NCBI GenBank assembly: GCA_904063045.1
Contig: CAJFCJ010000010.1
Coordinates: 248,001-312,000, forward strand
Length of the DNA stretch: 64,000 nt
Reading direction: 5' to 3'
Source: Dimorphilus gyrociliatus
Lineage: Eukaryota; Annelida; Polychaeta; Dinophilidae
Positions 40,701-52,764 of the stretch are shown in pieces. How positions within the stretch are numbered: the first letter of the stretch is position 1; each line of letters begins with the position of its first letter. Under the pieces are notes generated by a model. The model was not told the DNA's origin and searched no databases. It saw only the letters and a list, made by a program, of their open reading frames with translations. The translations under genes and the position numbers were made by a program.

Positions 40701-40864
40701 TATTTTAATAATAAATTTATTTCATTTTCTAAAATTTCTTAAAAATTTACTTACGCTTTATTTTTTTGCAAATTCCATAGAACGTCTATTTCTTCTCCCG
40801 TTGAATATTTTAAGTGCTCGTAGAGTGTTGTATGAATTTTATAGAAATGTTTTAAATAATCCAT
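35633..40864 (-). CDS. TERT: Telomerase reverse transcriptase (TERT)
   Basis: Catalytic subunit of telomerase, copying telomeric repeats from an RNA template in the nucleus. Many short exons were traced. Exon 1 (40864-40755) starts MDYLKHFYKIHTTLYEHLKY. The TEN region continues with FKGFLLEIQVC, WKILLRKVGLEFIDT and CVFQLSGEPVFKM. A basic Ser/Asn-rich linker lies in 39566-40018. TRBD pieces include GLLDLLGRLIENHKKYRYN and the T-motif FYYVTDTTDYRQRTFFYRK. RT motifs follow in order: YLPKTSDLRPITN (1), LYFIKADIKKAYDSI (A), MGIPQGYVLSSMLC (B'), MRQIDDFLFIS (C, near 36955) and FCGYIF (E). The thumb ends with NIHLLF, NPKFF, HSYRCILKILAVS and a last exon ending IEIEAIS (stop 35635-35633). The order of motifs and T-motif exclude a retroelement RT. 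An in-frame ATG exists upstream at 40936. Confidence 0.95.
37722..37773. repeat. (TA)n microsatellite in a TERT intron
   Basis: About 26 TA units lie directly beside the exon that encodes RT motif A, followed by further TATATAC-rich sequence to about 37830. Expansion would lengthen the intron only. Confidence 0.95.
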
Positions 40865-41737
40865 TTCCCCCCCTATTATCGCTCGTTGAATGATAATATT
40901 ATTTAAGATAATTGGTTTCTTCCTTATATTATTCAAAATTGAAAATTGTAAAAATGTACAGTTGTAAAATTCAAATAAAAAAGTTTAGACGAAAAACAAT
41001 TGGCTCTCCAAATTAGAAAAAAAACTTTAAAAACCAACAAGTCTAACCGCCTAAATATCTTCGCATAGCGCCTTCTGGTGGATATGAGGAGAAGGAGAAA
41101 TATAGAACGTTATAATAAAAGGATTGTTTTGATATGACATCGACATTGTAAGCTATAAATAATGATTACACTAAAAAATTGATAAAAACATGTGTAAGAA
41201 AGAGACATCTGGAATATAGGGCATTTTTAAAAAAAAGCTCAACTGGGTCTTTATATATCGATGTCAGTAGTTCCCGTCTCCTAACACGGCGACAGCTAGT
41301 ATGGCTTAATGCTTATGAATATTGCAATAATAATAAAAATATATATACATACAAGTCAATTACATACTATTAAAATCAGGCTCTATTGTAAAGTTTAAAA
41401 CCAATTTGAAAACAAAGTTGAAATAACTATTGTAGAAGGCGTCAAGGTTTCAGTGGAACAAAAAGAAATTGAAAATAAAAAGTTCAATCAAAAATAAACG
41501 CTTTAAATCCAAAAATTCCAACATGAACAAAAAAACAGAATGTTTCTTAAACAATCAAACAAAATTTTCAATTTCACGAATTTTCATAAAATTCGACGAA
41601 AAATTTACAAGTTATTAATACATTTCTCTTTCGAAAATTTTTTTTCACATTTTTTATACGACTAACAAAGAGAAAACAAATAAAAAAGCACCTTTGCTGG
41701 TGGAATGCGCGAATCGCAAATGACCCTTATGTGCGAT
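40865..41737. other. Spacer between TERT start and PNRC-like 3' end
   Basis: No supported gene; short open frames on both strands lack splice or family support. It contains AGCGCCTTCTGGTGG (41067-41081), a CTCF-like motif about 200 bp upstream of the TERT start codon, so the TERT promoter probably lies here. Confidence 0.4.
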
Positions 41738-42312
41738 TTATACATGCATATTCAGCAGCTGCTTTAATTTTTCGGCTATGTCAACTTCATTCATCTCTAA
41801 TTTATTATATTTCGATTTATCTTTCGGCGTCATCCAGTGCAAAGGTGGAGGTGGAAGTTCACTGGGCGAAGGAGGGTCATGAAACTTGGCTCCTATAGAG
41901 TAACATTAGTATTATTTTTTTAAGCAAACAAATATATTTTTCAAACATTATTGTCTAATTTCTAGTTCTAGTTAGGTTTAAAAAAGCCTATGTTTTGAAT
42001 TGTGTCATGAACAGAGAACAGGATAACCTCTACGGGATTATATTGAACTAAATTTTGAACAAGATTAAATATGGAGTATTTAAAATCGATTTTTTCATGG
42101 TTAAATAATGAATAACTGTTACCTGCATAATTTGGTGACCTCGAAAGATTCGTGAATTGTTCATTAGGTCTGTGCGGAATAGTTTTGGGTGACGATGACT
42201 TGTTCTTATTGCTCCGATGTGAGGAAGATGTCTTCCTTCGGACGGTGGTAGTAACTGCCGTTTCTCCTCTCATCATTAAAATACAACTTGAGCATAAACC
42301 CCTCTGACACAT
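41738..42312 (-). CDS. PNRC-like proline-rich nuclear receptor coactivator / mRNA-decay adaptor
   Basis: Two exons (42312-42123 and 41892-41738) give 114 residues. The N-terminus is MCQRGLCSSCILMMRG, followed by a basic Ser/Arg/Lys-rich stretch. The C-terminal half holds the family signature NYAGAKFHDPPSPSELPPPP followed by LHWM, then a short helix KLKQLLNMHV. In vertebrate PNRC1/2 the SEPPSPSVLPKPPSHW-like motif binds DCP1A and the C-terminal LxxLL-like helix contacts nuclear receptors. Here KQLLNM is only a partial LxxLL. The likely role is in decapping-linked mRNA decay. The length is close to PNRC2 (about 139). A YY1-like AACATGGCGGACC lies 90 bp upstream. Confidence 0.85.
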
Positions 42313-42801
42313 TGGTAACTATAGATAATCGAAAAATGAGGGAACTGTCAAAATCTGTTCGAAACACAAAGCGAAACTTGTTTTAGTAAACAAAACCAAC
42401 ATGGCGGACCTCTTTATGCATACCTAATTTTAACAGTCTTCTATTCACGGGCTCCGTCCGAGAAACTTGGATTTAATCTATATTCCAAGGTTGTCTACTT
42501 TCTATTCACCAAAATGAATGATCTTCAAATATATATATGGTGAAGATGGTAGGTGTTTTAATGAATGTTCTCCAGTGTTTCCTTTAATCATGCAACAACC
42601 AATCAGCTGCTCTAGTGACGTCATTGGGCATGCTGAGAGTTCCGCCCATAAATTTGTTACACAAAAACTGTGCGCGCAACAGGGAACCATATTGTTGATA
42701 TACACTACCGACCTCTGGTATAAAAACTATCGTAAATATTTATCTAAACAAATGTTCAAAACTTATGTTATGTAAGACAGATTGTTCATATAGAGAGTCC
42801 C
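42313..42801. promoter_or_regulatory. Gap between GLT1D1 3' end and PNRC-like promoter
   Basis: The right part is downstream sequence of GLT1D1; the left part is the PNRC-like promoter, with the YY1-type element AACATGGCGGACC (42398-42410). A GACCTCTGGTA motif (42709-42719) resembles half of the CTCF-like sites. Open frames on both strands here have no family support. Confidence 0.4.
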
Positions 42802-44099
42802 TTACATGTAGGATTGTAAATAATCAATATAGGATAAAGCTTCGTCATCTTGCATATGAAAAATTTTAATTTGTGACCGAGCACAAGCCACAATTCTGTC
42901 CCTTAATTTATCTTCTCTAATTAAAAGGCGGGCACACTCAACAAATTCATGAGGTGTATCATACAATAGTCCACTGTCGTTATTATTATTCATTCTTAAC
43001 AGATATCTGTTTGAGTCAATATTTCTGGCCAGGACAGGTGTCCCCAGAGCAAAAGCTTCTAAAATTGCACTGGCCATTCCTTCACTTTTTGAAGTGTTAA
43101 CCAAAGCGAAAGATTGTTTTATAGCACTCTTCGTTTCTTCATTTGTAAAGCCTTCGACGTGTATTACATAATCTTTACACCTCAGACAGTCTTTGAACTC
43201 TTTTCGGTATTGTTCTTCGATTATTGGTCCAAGGATGACGAGTAAGCACTCAGGGTATTCGTTGCGTAACTCGTCAAAAGAATTAACGATAAAAGTCTAT
43301 TTATGTGATTCCGACTTTTAATAAACAAACTTATAGAAAAAGCTATTATTATATCAGTAGTGTATATATAATAAATATTTTAAGCCTAGAAAGTTCGATA
43401 ACAAGAGAAATAAGCTATTATAAAAAAGAATTCTGGCTTTTTTTTATTTATGGTTCGTATTACTATTTTAATATTTTTTGCTATATGAATAAAGAAAATA
43501 GATAACATTTTCACTTTAATAGAACTACTGTATAAAAAAAGAACAGAATCACACACCTGATCTTTTATTCTTCTTACTCCGCCAACAATTAAGAAGATTT
43601 TTGAATCTTTATTAACTTGTATACTTTTAACTTTGTTTAAGTAGGTTTTCAAGTCAAAAAACTTGTCATGTGTTGCGTCAACAGCTTGAGGTATAGTGTG
43701 TATACTACTTTCATCTAAATTTGGCCATAATTTTAGAGCTTTTCTTTTCATAAAATCGGTAAAAGCAACGCAAAATTTACTTTGGTATATAACTTCATCA
43801 ACTTCAAAAGCTTTTTCTCCCTCTAATAAGTCCGTTCCACCGAATATTATACAATAAGGAAAAGTAATATTTCTTAAAAATTTACCAGATTTAAAAGCAT
43901 GTAAAGCTAAAATAAATGAGATCGAATTTTTATTCAAGAATTCGATTAGATTTTCTTTTGATGAGAATGAAGATCCATCTTTAACATAGCATATGCAATT
44001 TCGTCTTCTTAAACCTTCTGAAATGCGATAAATAGTTGTACAATTGCCAGATTTCTCTTTTAGAGGAGATATGAGCAAAAGACATAGCTTATTGTTCAT
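42802..44099 (-). CDS. GLT1D1: Glycosyltransferase 1 domain-containing protein 1 (GLT1D1)
   Basis: GT-B fold family-1/4 glycosyltransferase of unknown acceptor. Two exons (44099-43557 and 43296-42802) give 345 residues, matching the family length. The N-terminal domain has MNNKLCLLLISPLKEKSGNC, FILALHAFKSGKFL and CIIFGGTDL. The middle has FCVAFTDFMKRKALKLWPNL and IFLIVGGVRRIKDQ at the exon end. The C-terminal donor-binding domain has ALVNTSKSEGMASAILEAFA and GTPVLARNIDSN, where SEGMASAILEA is the E-x7-E-type nucleotide-sugar motif. No signal peptide is seen. It shares a 159-bp promoter with NDUFC2. Confidence 0.93.
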
Positions 44100-44258
44100 T
44101 ATACAATGTCAAATGAAGACGTGGATATTATCATTGCTTTTAATAACGTGATAAAAAAAGGACATCGCAGTTTGGTTAGAGCCAATACGAATGCTATTCG
44201 ATTGTAGTGGATTGACATCAGAAAGGTCAAACAGTGGATGCGAAAAGCCGCCTAAAAG
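44100..44258. promoter_or_regulatory. 159-bp bidirectional promoter, GLT1D1 and NDUFC2
   Basis: The two start codons face away from each other with only 159 bp between them, so both 5' UTRs and promoters must fit here. A short plus-strand uORF (ATG CGA AAA GCC GCC TAA, 44237-44254) ends 4 nt before the NDUFC2 start codon. Confidence 0.5.
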
Positions 44259-44960
44259 ATGGTTAACTTCCCTGATATAACACTTTTCCAATTAAGTGGG
44301 GCCTATTTGGGCGTACTTGGAGGAATATTTCACAATTGGTCGAACCGACGACCAATGTATGCCAGTAAGCTAATTATTAATATTATATTCTGAATTATCG
44401 CTCATAAAAACTTTTTTAAATTACCATTTAAGATGATTCAAATATCATAATATAGTATTATAAATATATTTCAGCTATAAGTTTTTTACCAATTGTATTA
44501 TTTTGCTGAAAGAAGAAACGTTTGACCTGCTTTTTTTTTCAGTTTAATTCTTACTATTTTTCCTTTTAAAATTATAATTCAAGCTATCTTTCCTGTTAAA
44601 AGTATTCGAAGTTTTATTAATTTCTTCCAAAAATTATTTTTGGGGGATTTATAAAATTGATAGTCTGTTTTTTCATTATTTGATATTTTAATCATTTTAA
44701 TATATTAATAACAAGTAAAATGTTCCACATAATTTTACTACATAGTTCTCGCTACTGAATAATAAGTACTTTTGTAATTAATAGGAGCACCTATGGTCTT
44801 TCTTGCTTCGGCAGCTGGTTTTGTTATAGCAACAAGCGCTCAGTCAATGTTGGAAAATCGTAGAATAACAAAGGAAAAGTATATTTTCGACTACATTAAT
44901 ACCCATCCTGAAGATTTTCCAGAGACAAGTAAGACTTATCATATATCTACGCTATATACA

Positions 44961-44996
<36 letters not shown>

Positions 44997-45115
44997 TTAT
45001 ATATACTCTATTTTTTAATTGTGATATTTGCTTAAATTGATTAAGGGGTGTTATATTTTTTACAGAACCAGAAAAATATAAAGAGGTTCTTGCTCCATGG
45101 AATCCTCAACGATAA
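44259..45115 (+). CDS. NDUFC2: NADH dehydrogenase (complex I) subunit NDUFC2
   Basis: Accessory subunit of the membrane arm of mitochondrial complex I. Three exons (44259-44364, 44785-44928, 45066-45115) join in phase to 99 residues. The start gives MVNFPDITLFQLSGAYLGVL. Exon 1 has YLGVLGGIFHNWSNRRP, matching the family's short helix plus NRRP. Exon 2 has a membrane helix, MVFLASAAGFVIATSA, and YIFDYINTHPEDFPET, the hallmark HPEDFPE segment. It ends VLAPWNPQR. An in-frame stop just upstream of the ATG fixes the start. AATAAA is at 45229-45234. Confidence 0.92.
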
Positions 45116-46598
45116 AAATGAATGTTTAAGGAAAACTCATAGAATCAAATATTTTGATTCAAGTGTGTGAATTATCTGTGACTATATTCCCTCTATAATT
45201 GTTCGATATAAAACAAGATTCGTCCTTCAATAAAAAGGAATTAAAATGATACTTGAAATTCCATAATATTTTCTTTTCTCTCAGACGTTTACTCTGAAGG
45301 AAACTGAAGAATCACATATTACTCTTTAATACTTATACTAATAATTCAATTTACACAATTCTTGAGTACGAACTTGTTCGCTATAGAAAAAGGTCAATCA
45401 TCCGCCAGACGAATTCAACTGAGAAAGTTTACGTATCTAGTATATAATTTCAATATTTTCACAACAACTTTATACGTGTCAGAAGAAGGTAGATTTAATT
45501 ATAAGGCAGGCTTTATTAATGTTTGATTCGCTGTTTTCATTTATAAAAAAACTTCTAACTAAATTAATAGTTTCGTCTGCAATTTGTTGTCAGCATAATT
45601 AACTTTCTCTCTGTCATACTCCCTAATTCCTTTAATTTTTCTAACACAATTACATTCCATGTTCTAAGAGATGCAGTTTAATTTTTTCCGAAATTGTTTA
45701 GTCATTTATGATTCTACACTCAGCATCTTTAGAAAGAGAGACAAGTCGCTTCTTTTGATGAAAATTGAGTACAATTCAATGAATTCTCAAAGAAAGATAG
45801 GTTAATTAGTTAAATTTAGGTAAAAGAAAGAACAATAATAAGTATGTTACGCTTGATAACAATATATTAATGAATAATATAATTCTTTCGTTATTATAAG
45901 TAAAGTCACATGTTAAAATAAATTAACTAAATTGTTGAAAATAATTTGGATATAGTCATTCTAAATATTACTTTCTATTGAATAAGCTTATTTAAAATGC
46001 AAGAATGGAAGTGTTAACGTTTTTAGCATGAGTGATTTATCAAATTAACGCTTGAAATGTTTGAATAGAAATTTGAATGAAAATAATTACTATTTAAAAA
46101 AAAAGTATTTTATTAATTGCAAATGCTAATATAACATTTCAAATTCAATTAAATTAACTAAGGTTAATTTATTCGTGCTTTGTTACGCTTTAGCAGCTAT
46201 ATTACAGATTCTGAACAGAGAAAAACAATAACTGATTATAAAAGACTCTTTCTAACAGTTATATTTCTATTGTTTTATATGTAACTTTTTATTGACTTTT
46301 TTTTTATCTATGCATGACCATGTTACACTTATTCCCAAAAAAGAAAATTTTTAATGCTGGAAGTTGTCATAACTAAACGAAATAAATATTTGGGAGACCA
46401 TTCAATATGTCGCATTTATAGAAAGGCTTCTCAGCTCTACTCAGTTTTTTTCTTAACATTTCATTCATAATAGGTTCGTTTGAATGAATGTAAGCTCTCA
46501 TTCTAACGGTTTAGTATGGAACGTATTCAACTTCCGCCTGGCAGTCAGACATCGTTTGTGCGAAACCAGTGCCAGCCAATTGCGTCATAGCGTTCTAA
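45116..46598. other. 1.5-kb AT-rich spacer downstream of NDUFC2
   Basis: No gene could be supported on either strand. The right end is the promoter of the bZIP gene. Confidence 0.5.
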
Positions 46599-46655
46599 CA
46601 ATATGGCTGCTCGTTGAAAATTGGGGTTACATCAATTTACGCAATATTAGGACAG
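46570..46655 (+). promoter_or_regulatory. bZIP gene promoter/leader: CCAAT, C/EBP-ATF site, YY1-like start, short uORF
   Basis: CCAAT (46576-46580) overlaps ATTGCGTCAT (46579-46588), a chimeric C/EBP-ATF element. A YY1-like AATATGGCTGCTC follows at 46600-46612. The ATG in it opens a four-codon frame (ATG GCT GCT CGT TGA). A donor GTATAG at 46656 and an acceptor near 46912 would splice this leader to the coding exon. Which of these parts are transcribed is inferred. Confidence 0.4.
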
Positions 46656-46921
46656 GTATAGTAATCATATATCACCCTAATTGCTTAGGGAGCAGCAAAT
46701 TTGATATCTTTAGAATTCTTACTATTTGCGTAATTATGCATCATAGATAAGGTCTAGAAGTTATTCAAATTAAAACTTACGTAATCATAGCCTATTTTAT
46801 TAGTTTTGTTATCAGAAATATTTCACCATCGCTTAGTCATTGAACATTGAAAATGTTGAACGAATATTCCAATTATTAATCCTCAAAATAGGGATAGAAT
46901 AAACTAAGCATTAGGCCTATT

Positions 46922-48783
46922 ATGAGTCAAGACGCAGAGTTACCATCGGATAAAACCTCGGAAAAGCAGGTTGCAGTTTACGTAAGAATATACTTTAAAT
47001 AAAAACTTTTGACACTTCAAAATTGACATTGATTAATTTTATAATCGACAGATAATGAAATTGTTGATAAGAAATATAGCATTGGAAAAGAAATTGTATT
47101 CATTAAATTCTGACGGAATATTAGAAGACATTACCCCCAATGAAGCATTAACTTATTTACCAGACTCTATAAAGCCATATCTAATTCATTATTTATTCGA
47201 AGAAAATGGCCAGGAGAAAAAGCCCAAGCCAAGGGATGAAAGAGAAATGACTGGTAATATACTTTAAGCTAATTTGTTCATGTGACCAAGATGTAAAATT
47301 AAATCTTTCTTTTCGTAAATTTATTTTTATACTACTTTTAAAATTCATTCGATTGAAATATTTGAGTTTCAACCTTAAAAGCGAAAGAACATAAGTGATG
47401 GTTTAGGAAAGAGAGAAAGAAAGAAGGTAGACAAAAAAAACCAGACTGATTGAGAGATGGAGTGGGTATAAAATAGCGAAAAGAGAGAGAGAGAGAGAGA
47501 GAATAGAATGAAATTATAGAAATGTATCTGTAGTCTTTAATAAAAAAAAGATAAAGTGTTAAGACGTAATTTTTATATTATGTAATACCTATTTATACGC
47601 TTCCGATAAGTATGTCAGTTTGTTGTTACTATTATATTTATTAAATATCGAAATATGTTTATGCTATTAAAAATTACTCCTGTAACTGAAAACAAGCAGT
47701 AAATAACCGCTGGGAAATATTTTTTTTAAAGTACCTTTTACATTTTATTTAAACTTAACCTTTCAATTGGATTATTATGTAATAATACTTTTTTTTCATG
47801 GAATTTAGATTAAAATTTAAATTTAGATCTGAGAAAGAAACCGAATAAATGATCCAATATTTCATTAACTCAAGGTCTTAGAGTTGACATTTTTTCTTAA
47901 TTAACTTTCTAAATAACGTTTGCCCAACGTCTGGTGAATTCTTGTATGTAATTCTACGTGCTGATAGTTATTTTGAGTACTAATTCTGTTCACATGAGCA
48001 GGCAATTACCATTCATCTGTCAACCATTCATGTGAAATTATAAATATATTATTTCTATATTTTTCTCACAGATACTTCTTTTCTTTATTTTTTTTTTATA
48101 TTCACGTCATAATCAACCAATGAAACTTGATTTCAGGTTTAGAATTAGAAGCGGCCGAATGCTTAACTACTCTATTGACTAGTAGGATAAATGATCAAAA
48201 TCGCCAACAATTGCAAACAAAGATAAAAACTGAAACAAACAATACTGAAACTATTCTATCTGTACCAAAACCTTCAACTTCTTCAGTAAAATCAAGAGAA
48301 GGGACCAGTGACGGTGGAGAGGAAAACGAAAATATGCAGAGAAAATACTTAGATAGAAGAGCAAAAAACAATTTCGCCGCAAGAAAATGTCGAGAAAAGA
48401 AACGAATGGAGAATGCAAAAAGACAGCAGCAAAATTCGAATTTAGCCTATGAAAATGCAAAATTAAAAGCTGAGTTACAGGTACTTTTAATTCAAACTAT
48501 ATTAAGATAATAATAAGGCTAATTGTATTTTAATTATGTATTTGAATAGGTTCTAGAGGATGAGTATGAATCTTTAAAAGACTTAATACAGAAGAAGAGA
48601 TTGGCTAAAGAAAGAGGTGAAGAATTTCATTTACCACCCCCAATTGCCGAACAGTATTCGGAATGGAAGAAACAAAATGAGGAAATTAATATGGGAAAAT
48701 CAAAAGAAAGTATTGCTAGCTCAGATAACAGTGCTTATGACAGCTCAGACGAAGATGGCAAATTGGTTGTTGATACATCATAA
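46922..48783 (+). CDS. bZIP transcription factor, CREB/ATF-like
   Basis: Exons 46922-46981, 47052-47253, 48137-48480 and 48550-48783 join in phase to 279 residues. The N-terminus is MSQDAELPSDKTSEKQVAVY. The middle is acidic and Ser/Thr-rich, with a sumoylation consensus IKTE (residues 117-120). The basic region at about 161-178 is RRAKNNFAARKCREKKRM, followed by a zipper with NAKLKAELQVLEDEYESL and KDLIQKKR. AARKCR recalls CREB/AP-1; LKDLIQKKR after the zipper recalls ATF4. I therefore call it CREB/ATF-like without a subfamily. The C-terminus is Ser/Asp-rich and ends KLVVDTS. The large intron 47254-48136 contains a GA repeat (about 47481-47502) and no recognised exon. Confidence 0.85.
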
Positions 48784-49131
48784 AATATTGGATAATTTAA
48801 TTTTGTATCCTTTCTCAAACTGCCCTCAGCCATCTCTATTATGAGTACTTTGTTTTTTTCGGAAAGCATAAAAAAGTGTGCTTATTTTTCTATTGTAAAA
48901 AGAGTGAAAATATAACTTCTTTATATGTAATTTACTACTCTTCTATACTTAATCATATATATGCCGGCAAAGGTATATAGGTATATAAGTATTGTATATT
49001 GTTAAGTGAGGTTAACATTTTATAAATAATCTTTTTCTGTCTAAAATATAATGAAAAAAGAAAAGATAAAATTGCTTCTTTTTTTTTGTCCGTAATTTGA
49101 GAGGAAAAGAGAAAACAATATCTTAAGCTAT
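48784..49131. other. Convergent 3' spacer between bZIP and the two-helix membrane gene
   Basis: AT-rich 348-bp gap with no gene seen; it must hold the 3' UTRs of both convergent genes. No canonical AATAAA for the bZIP gene is obvious. Confidence 0.4.
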
Positions 49132-49506
49132 TCAACAATGAGTTGTTAATTCAGCACCGTCTCTTTCTTTAGTCCTTAGTAAAGTACCATCAAGATCGTT
49201 AGACCTTCTACGTAAAAAACAACAAGCGAATCCAAAAGACGTTAGAAGTACGCCCAGTATTGCTGAGCAACCACCCATAATCCTCCAGATTAATAACGGA
49301 CTGCCAACAGCAACAAGAAGGCTGACAAGACCCAATATAGTCAACATAGCTCCGAAGGATATTTGAACAATTGGTATCCGATAGATGGCACAGCATTTCA
49401 AACGTTTAATCGAACGTCCACCTTGGCCTCCTGCACTTCTAATAGGAGAGGCTCGCCTCCTGCCAGGTTTTCCAAGGCTTGAAAAGACTATTTTGTTGCT
49501 ACTCAT
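49132..49506 (-). CDS. Small two-transmembrane protein, unknown family
   Basis: One open exon encodes 124 residues starting MSSNKIVFSSLGKPGRRRAS. A basic, Gly/Arg-rich N-terminus (to about 42) precedes two hydrophobic helices, about 44-67 (IPIVQISFGAMLTILGLVSL) and 77-97 (GGCSAILGVLLTSFGFACCF), joined by a tight turn. A basic RRRS follows, then a polar tail. Positive charges on both outer ends predict a hairpin with both termini in the cytosol. Cysteines at both membrane borders (KCC, ACC) could be palmitoylated. I do not recognise the family. Codon use and composition look coding compared with the flanks, and GC content is higher. An acceptor-like TTTGACCAG lies just upstream of the start. 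Confidence 0.6.
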   Translation of the reverse strand: MSSNKIVFSSLGKPGRRRASPIRSAGGQGGRSIKRLKCCAIYRIPIVQISFGAMLTILGLVSLLVAVGSPLLIWRIMGGCSAILGVLLTSFGFACCFLRRRSNDLDGTLLRTKERDGAELTTHC

Positions 49507-52500
49507 TAAATTTAAGTAGGCTGGTCAAATACCAACGGTCTCCTTAATTAACCGTTGTATAATTATGGAAAATAAGTGTTTGTACAAGGCCAATTTACTT
49601 CTGTTATAAAATGCTTAAGGCTCTTTTAAAGGGAACTGAGAGAAGCTGAAACTCAAAAATACATGTGTTATCGATTATCGTAGAATATATACTTTTATTT
49701 AATGCATACGAAAAGAAAATGACAAATATTTTAAGCCTATTAAAGGGTCTAAGCTGAGCAGAGAGAATTATTGTCAATACCATGAAATTATTTTTGCTAA
49801 CGGATACGGGATAAAACCTTCGATGGATGTAACTGATTCTTTTAGTCAATGATAGACATACCAACACATAATGATATATTTCCTTTATCGGCGTATCTCA
49901 CTCCTAACTACCGGATGATAGGGTTATAATTGAAAGTTTACACGAATATTTTAGTCAATATGAGTTTTGTATAATTGGAAATATATAAATAAAAAAGCAT
50001 AAAATCTCTTCCTAAAAAGAGATACGTGAGAAAGAAAGTGGAATTTAATTTTCGCTGTATTTCGATCACGATTGCGTAATAGCTATTTTCCTCAAACTCC
50101 ATCCTCATATAGTTGACCGGGATAAAAGAAACAATCAATTCCTTGTTATTTGACTAAAGGTACGACAATTTATATAAATGGGCCTATTTTGGCGTACAAA
50201 TTTTCTCTTAGAAAAAAAGGGCATAGACAACATACTGCTATCTTTCTAAAAAGAGGAAATAGTAAAGATCGGAAAACGGAGAAAATGATTGCGATATTTT
50301 GAAATATCTCGTCACTCGAAAAGATGCATAGCACTAATAAAAAATACGTACTTCGAATAAAAAATAACAATTCTCCTAGCCGGATTGCCAACCGCGACTA
50401 ACTGAGTAAAGAGATGCTCACAAGACGGCGTGTTTTCTCTGAACGGATTAGCGTTCGTAGTTTATCCAAACTCTTTTGTCGTAAAAAGTAGAAGAAAAAC
50501 AAACTTATTCCCGGGATAGTAGAGCGTCATTGTTCTTGCAGTCTATCTTACAGCATCTAAAGCGACGCCTAGTTATAGAATCTCTGCCGGAAGTGTATAG
50601 GTTATCTTTGTTATATGAAATATTTATTCAAATTGAGTGCGATTTCATTTTCAATTGTTTTCTTTTCCACAAATTGATGAATGAACAATTGATATACTTC
50701 CTTCTCCTTTATACTACACTTCTTATACGATACATAAACAAAATAAAACGTTTTCGTACAATGTCCATTTTAAATATTTACAACATTTGTTTATTTATTT
50801 ATAAATGAGATTGGCTAAATTCAACTGCAATCTCCGCAGGGCCTGCAATAGGCCTGCATCGTTATTATTCATAAGCATCACTATTTGACGCATTAAAAGA
50901 TTGCACGAGAATCTCTGAAGGAAGAGAAATCTATGATTACTGTTTGGAAACTTTTATCTTTTCGATTCCTATTCTTCTTTTCGGAAGCGATAAAAAAAAA
51001 ATTTTCGTACAACCTTTGGCTAATGAATATTAAAGGATTTTTAAACTCTACAGTACATTTGCTTTTTCTAAATAGAATAAATCAGGTGAAAAAATTGACA
51101 TTATTCCTAAATCTGTGACCCTTTTTTAAAAAACTGAAAAATCTGTCGCCTTTAAGGCTAGTAACATTTTCTAGACGCATTCCTTAAGGCAAAGCCATTT
51201 GAAGTTCTGTCGGAGCGTCCTTTATAAAGCATAGGCCGAAAGCTGAAGGCAAACGAAACGTTGCTGTAATAAGCTATTATATTTTATAGCTAATAGCTAA
51301 CAGAAATGTGATAGGCCGATTGTGAACAATCTTTTATATAAGACTTTGCTTAAGCATCTCCTCAATTATTTTCTTAAATTTCCAGTAATTTTAAACGTTT
51401 TCCAAATATGTTTTCTTTTCCTTTTATTAGAGCTTAAATTGATTGAGGAAATCTATCTTCTTCCTTTTTACGCATTTTTCCCCATCATTTCATTCTAGTT
51501 TAGTATAACATTAGAAAGTTGACTAATATATTCATCAAAAGGAGATAGATAGAGTAAAAGAGAGAGAGAGAGAGAGAGAGAGAAAGAAAGAGTGGGGAAT
51601 ACTTAGATTTATACAATTTGTTAAAGTAAAAACTGGTAAAAGAAAAAAGCAAAGGCATGTAAGGGGAACATGGGAAAACTCTTAGGAATTAATCATCCAA
51701 ATAGGTTGGCTAAATTTCTACTGTATGAGTGAATATGGAAAAAGAGTTAACAATTATTCCTTAAGAATAATTTTATTTCTTTAAATTAAAATCTCTGATC
51801 AATTGATTTCTTTAATATTTTAAATAAATATATTTCTTTACCTATTAATATTTCATCTTTTCATTTCTTTGAATTAAATAGAGAAGTATCCGCATATGTT
51901 TGGTAAAAAGTTAGACTCACGTCTAAGAAACGCGCTAAGAAATCGTAACTAGATTGCAAATTGAATAAAATATTTTATTTCGTATGTCTTCGAATGAAAG
52001 AAGTCTGAAAATGTCCGATTTGATTCTCATTCACAATGTCTTGTTATCGGATTTCACTATCAATCAGGAGAAAATTGCTAAATAGACTCAGTAGAGCCAT
52101 CTACAGTAGGTGTGCGGATGAAGGCTGACGAGAACCATCTATCGGGGCGGGAGATGACACGGTGAGGGAAACACTACCTAATTTTCTTTCTTTTTACTTT
52201 GTTCTCTTACCAAACGGCAATAATTAGGAAAATAAAATATCTTGCTGTAATCCTGTGAGTAGAAAACAATCTATTGATCTCTTTTACATCTTTACTTTGG
52301 CATTAATTGTATCTGCTAATGGAACACACAAGAGCACGCATCAAAGAAGTTCTAACCTTGAGGAAATAAAACTGTTTTTTTTTTTGCCATTAGCCTAATC
52401 CAAACAATTAATTAAATTTATTTAAGGTATCGCTTGTCCTCTCCAACCAGCACAAAGCAAGATATACTAGATCATAAATTAATATACGGTCATAAAAAGT

Positions 52501-52764
52501 ATTCTATTAGCTTAGTAAAAAGCTTATGAAGTATGTAAAATTTATATATAAAATCAATTGATACATTATGAAATTAACAGATATTGATTGTAGTAAATAA
52601 ATCTCTCCACCATAAAAAAATCACAGATGACATTAGCAAAATCATTTGGTCCTCTTCTCCACTTTTTTACCTAGCAATATGAACACAATTTTATGAAACA
52701 TATTAAATAAAAATGTAACGTGAAATAAACGATTATTTGTTTAACAATAGCATAGCATTTGTGT
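49507..52764. other. 3.3-kb gene-poor region between the membrane-protein gene and GCC2
   Basis: I see no supported coding exon. A GC-richer patch at about 50390-50530 with a minus-strand donor-like GTGAGC may be a leader exon and promoter of the two-helix gene. An (AG)n run sits at about 51557-51593. A second GC-richer patch at 52090-52160 carries two CTCF-like motifs, GCCATCTACAGTAGG (52096-52110) and ACCATCTATCGGGG (52134-52147). Confidence 0.45.
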
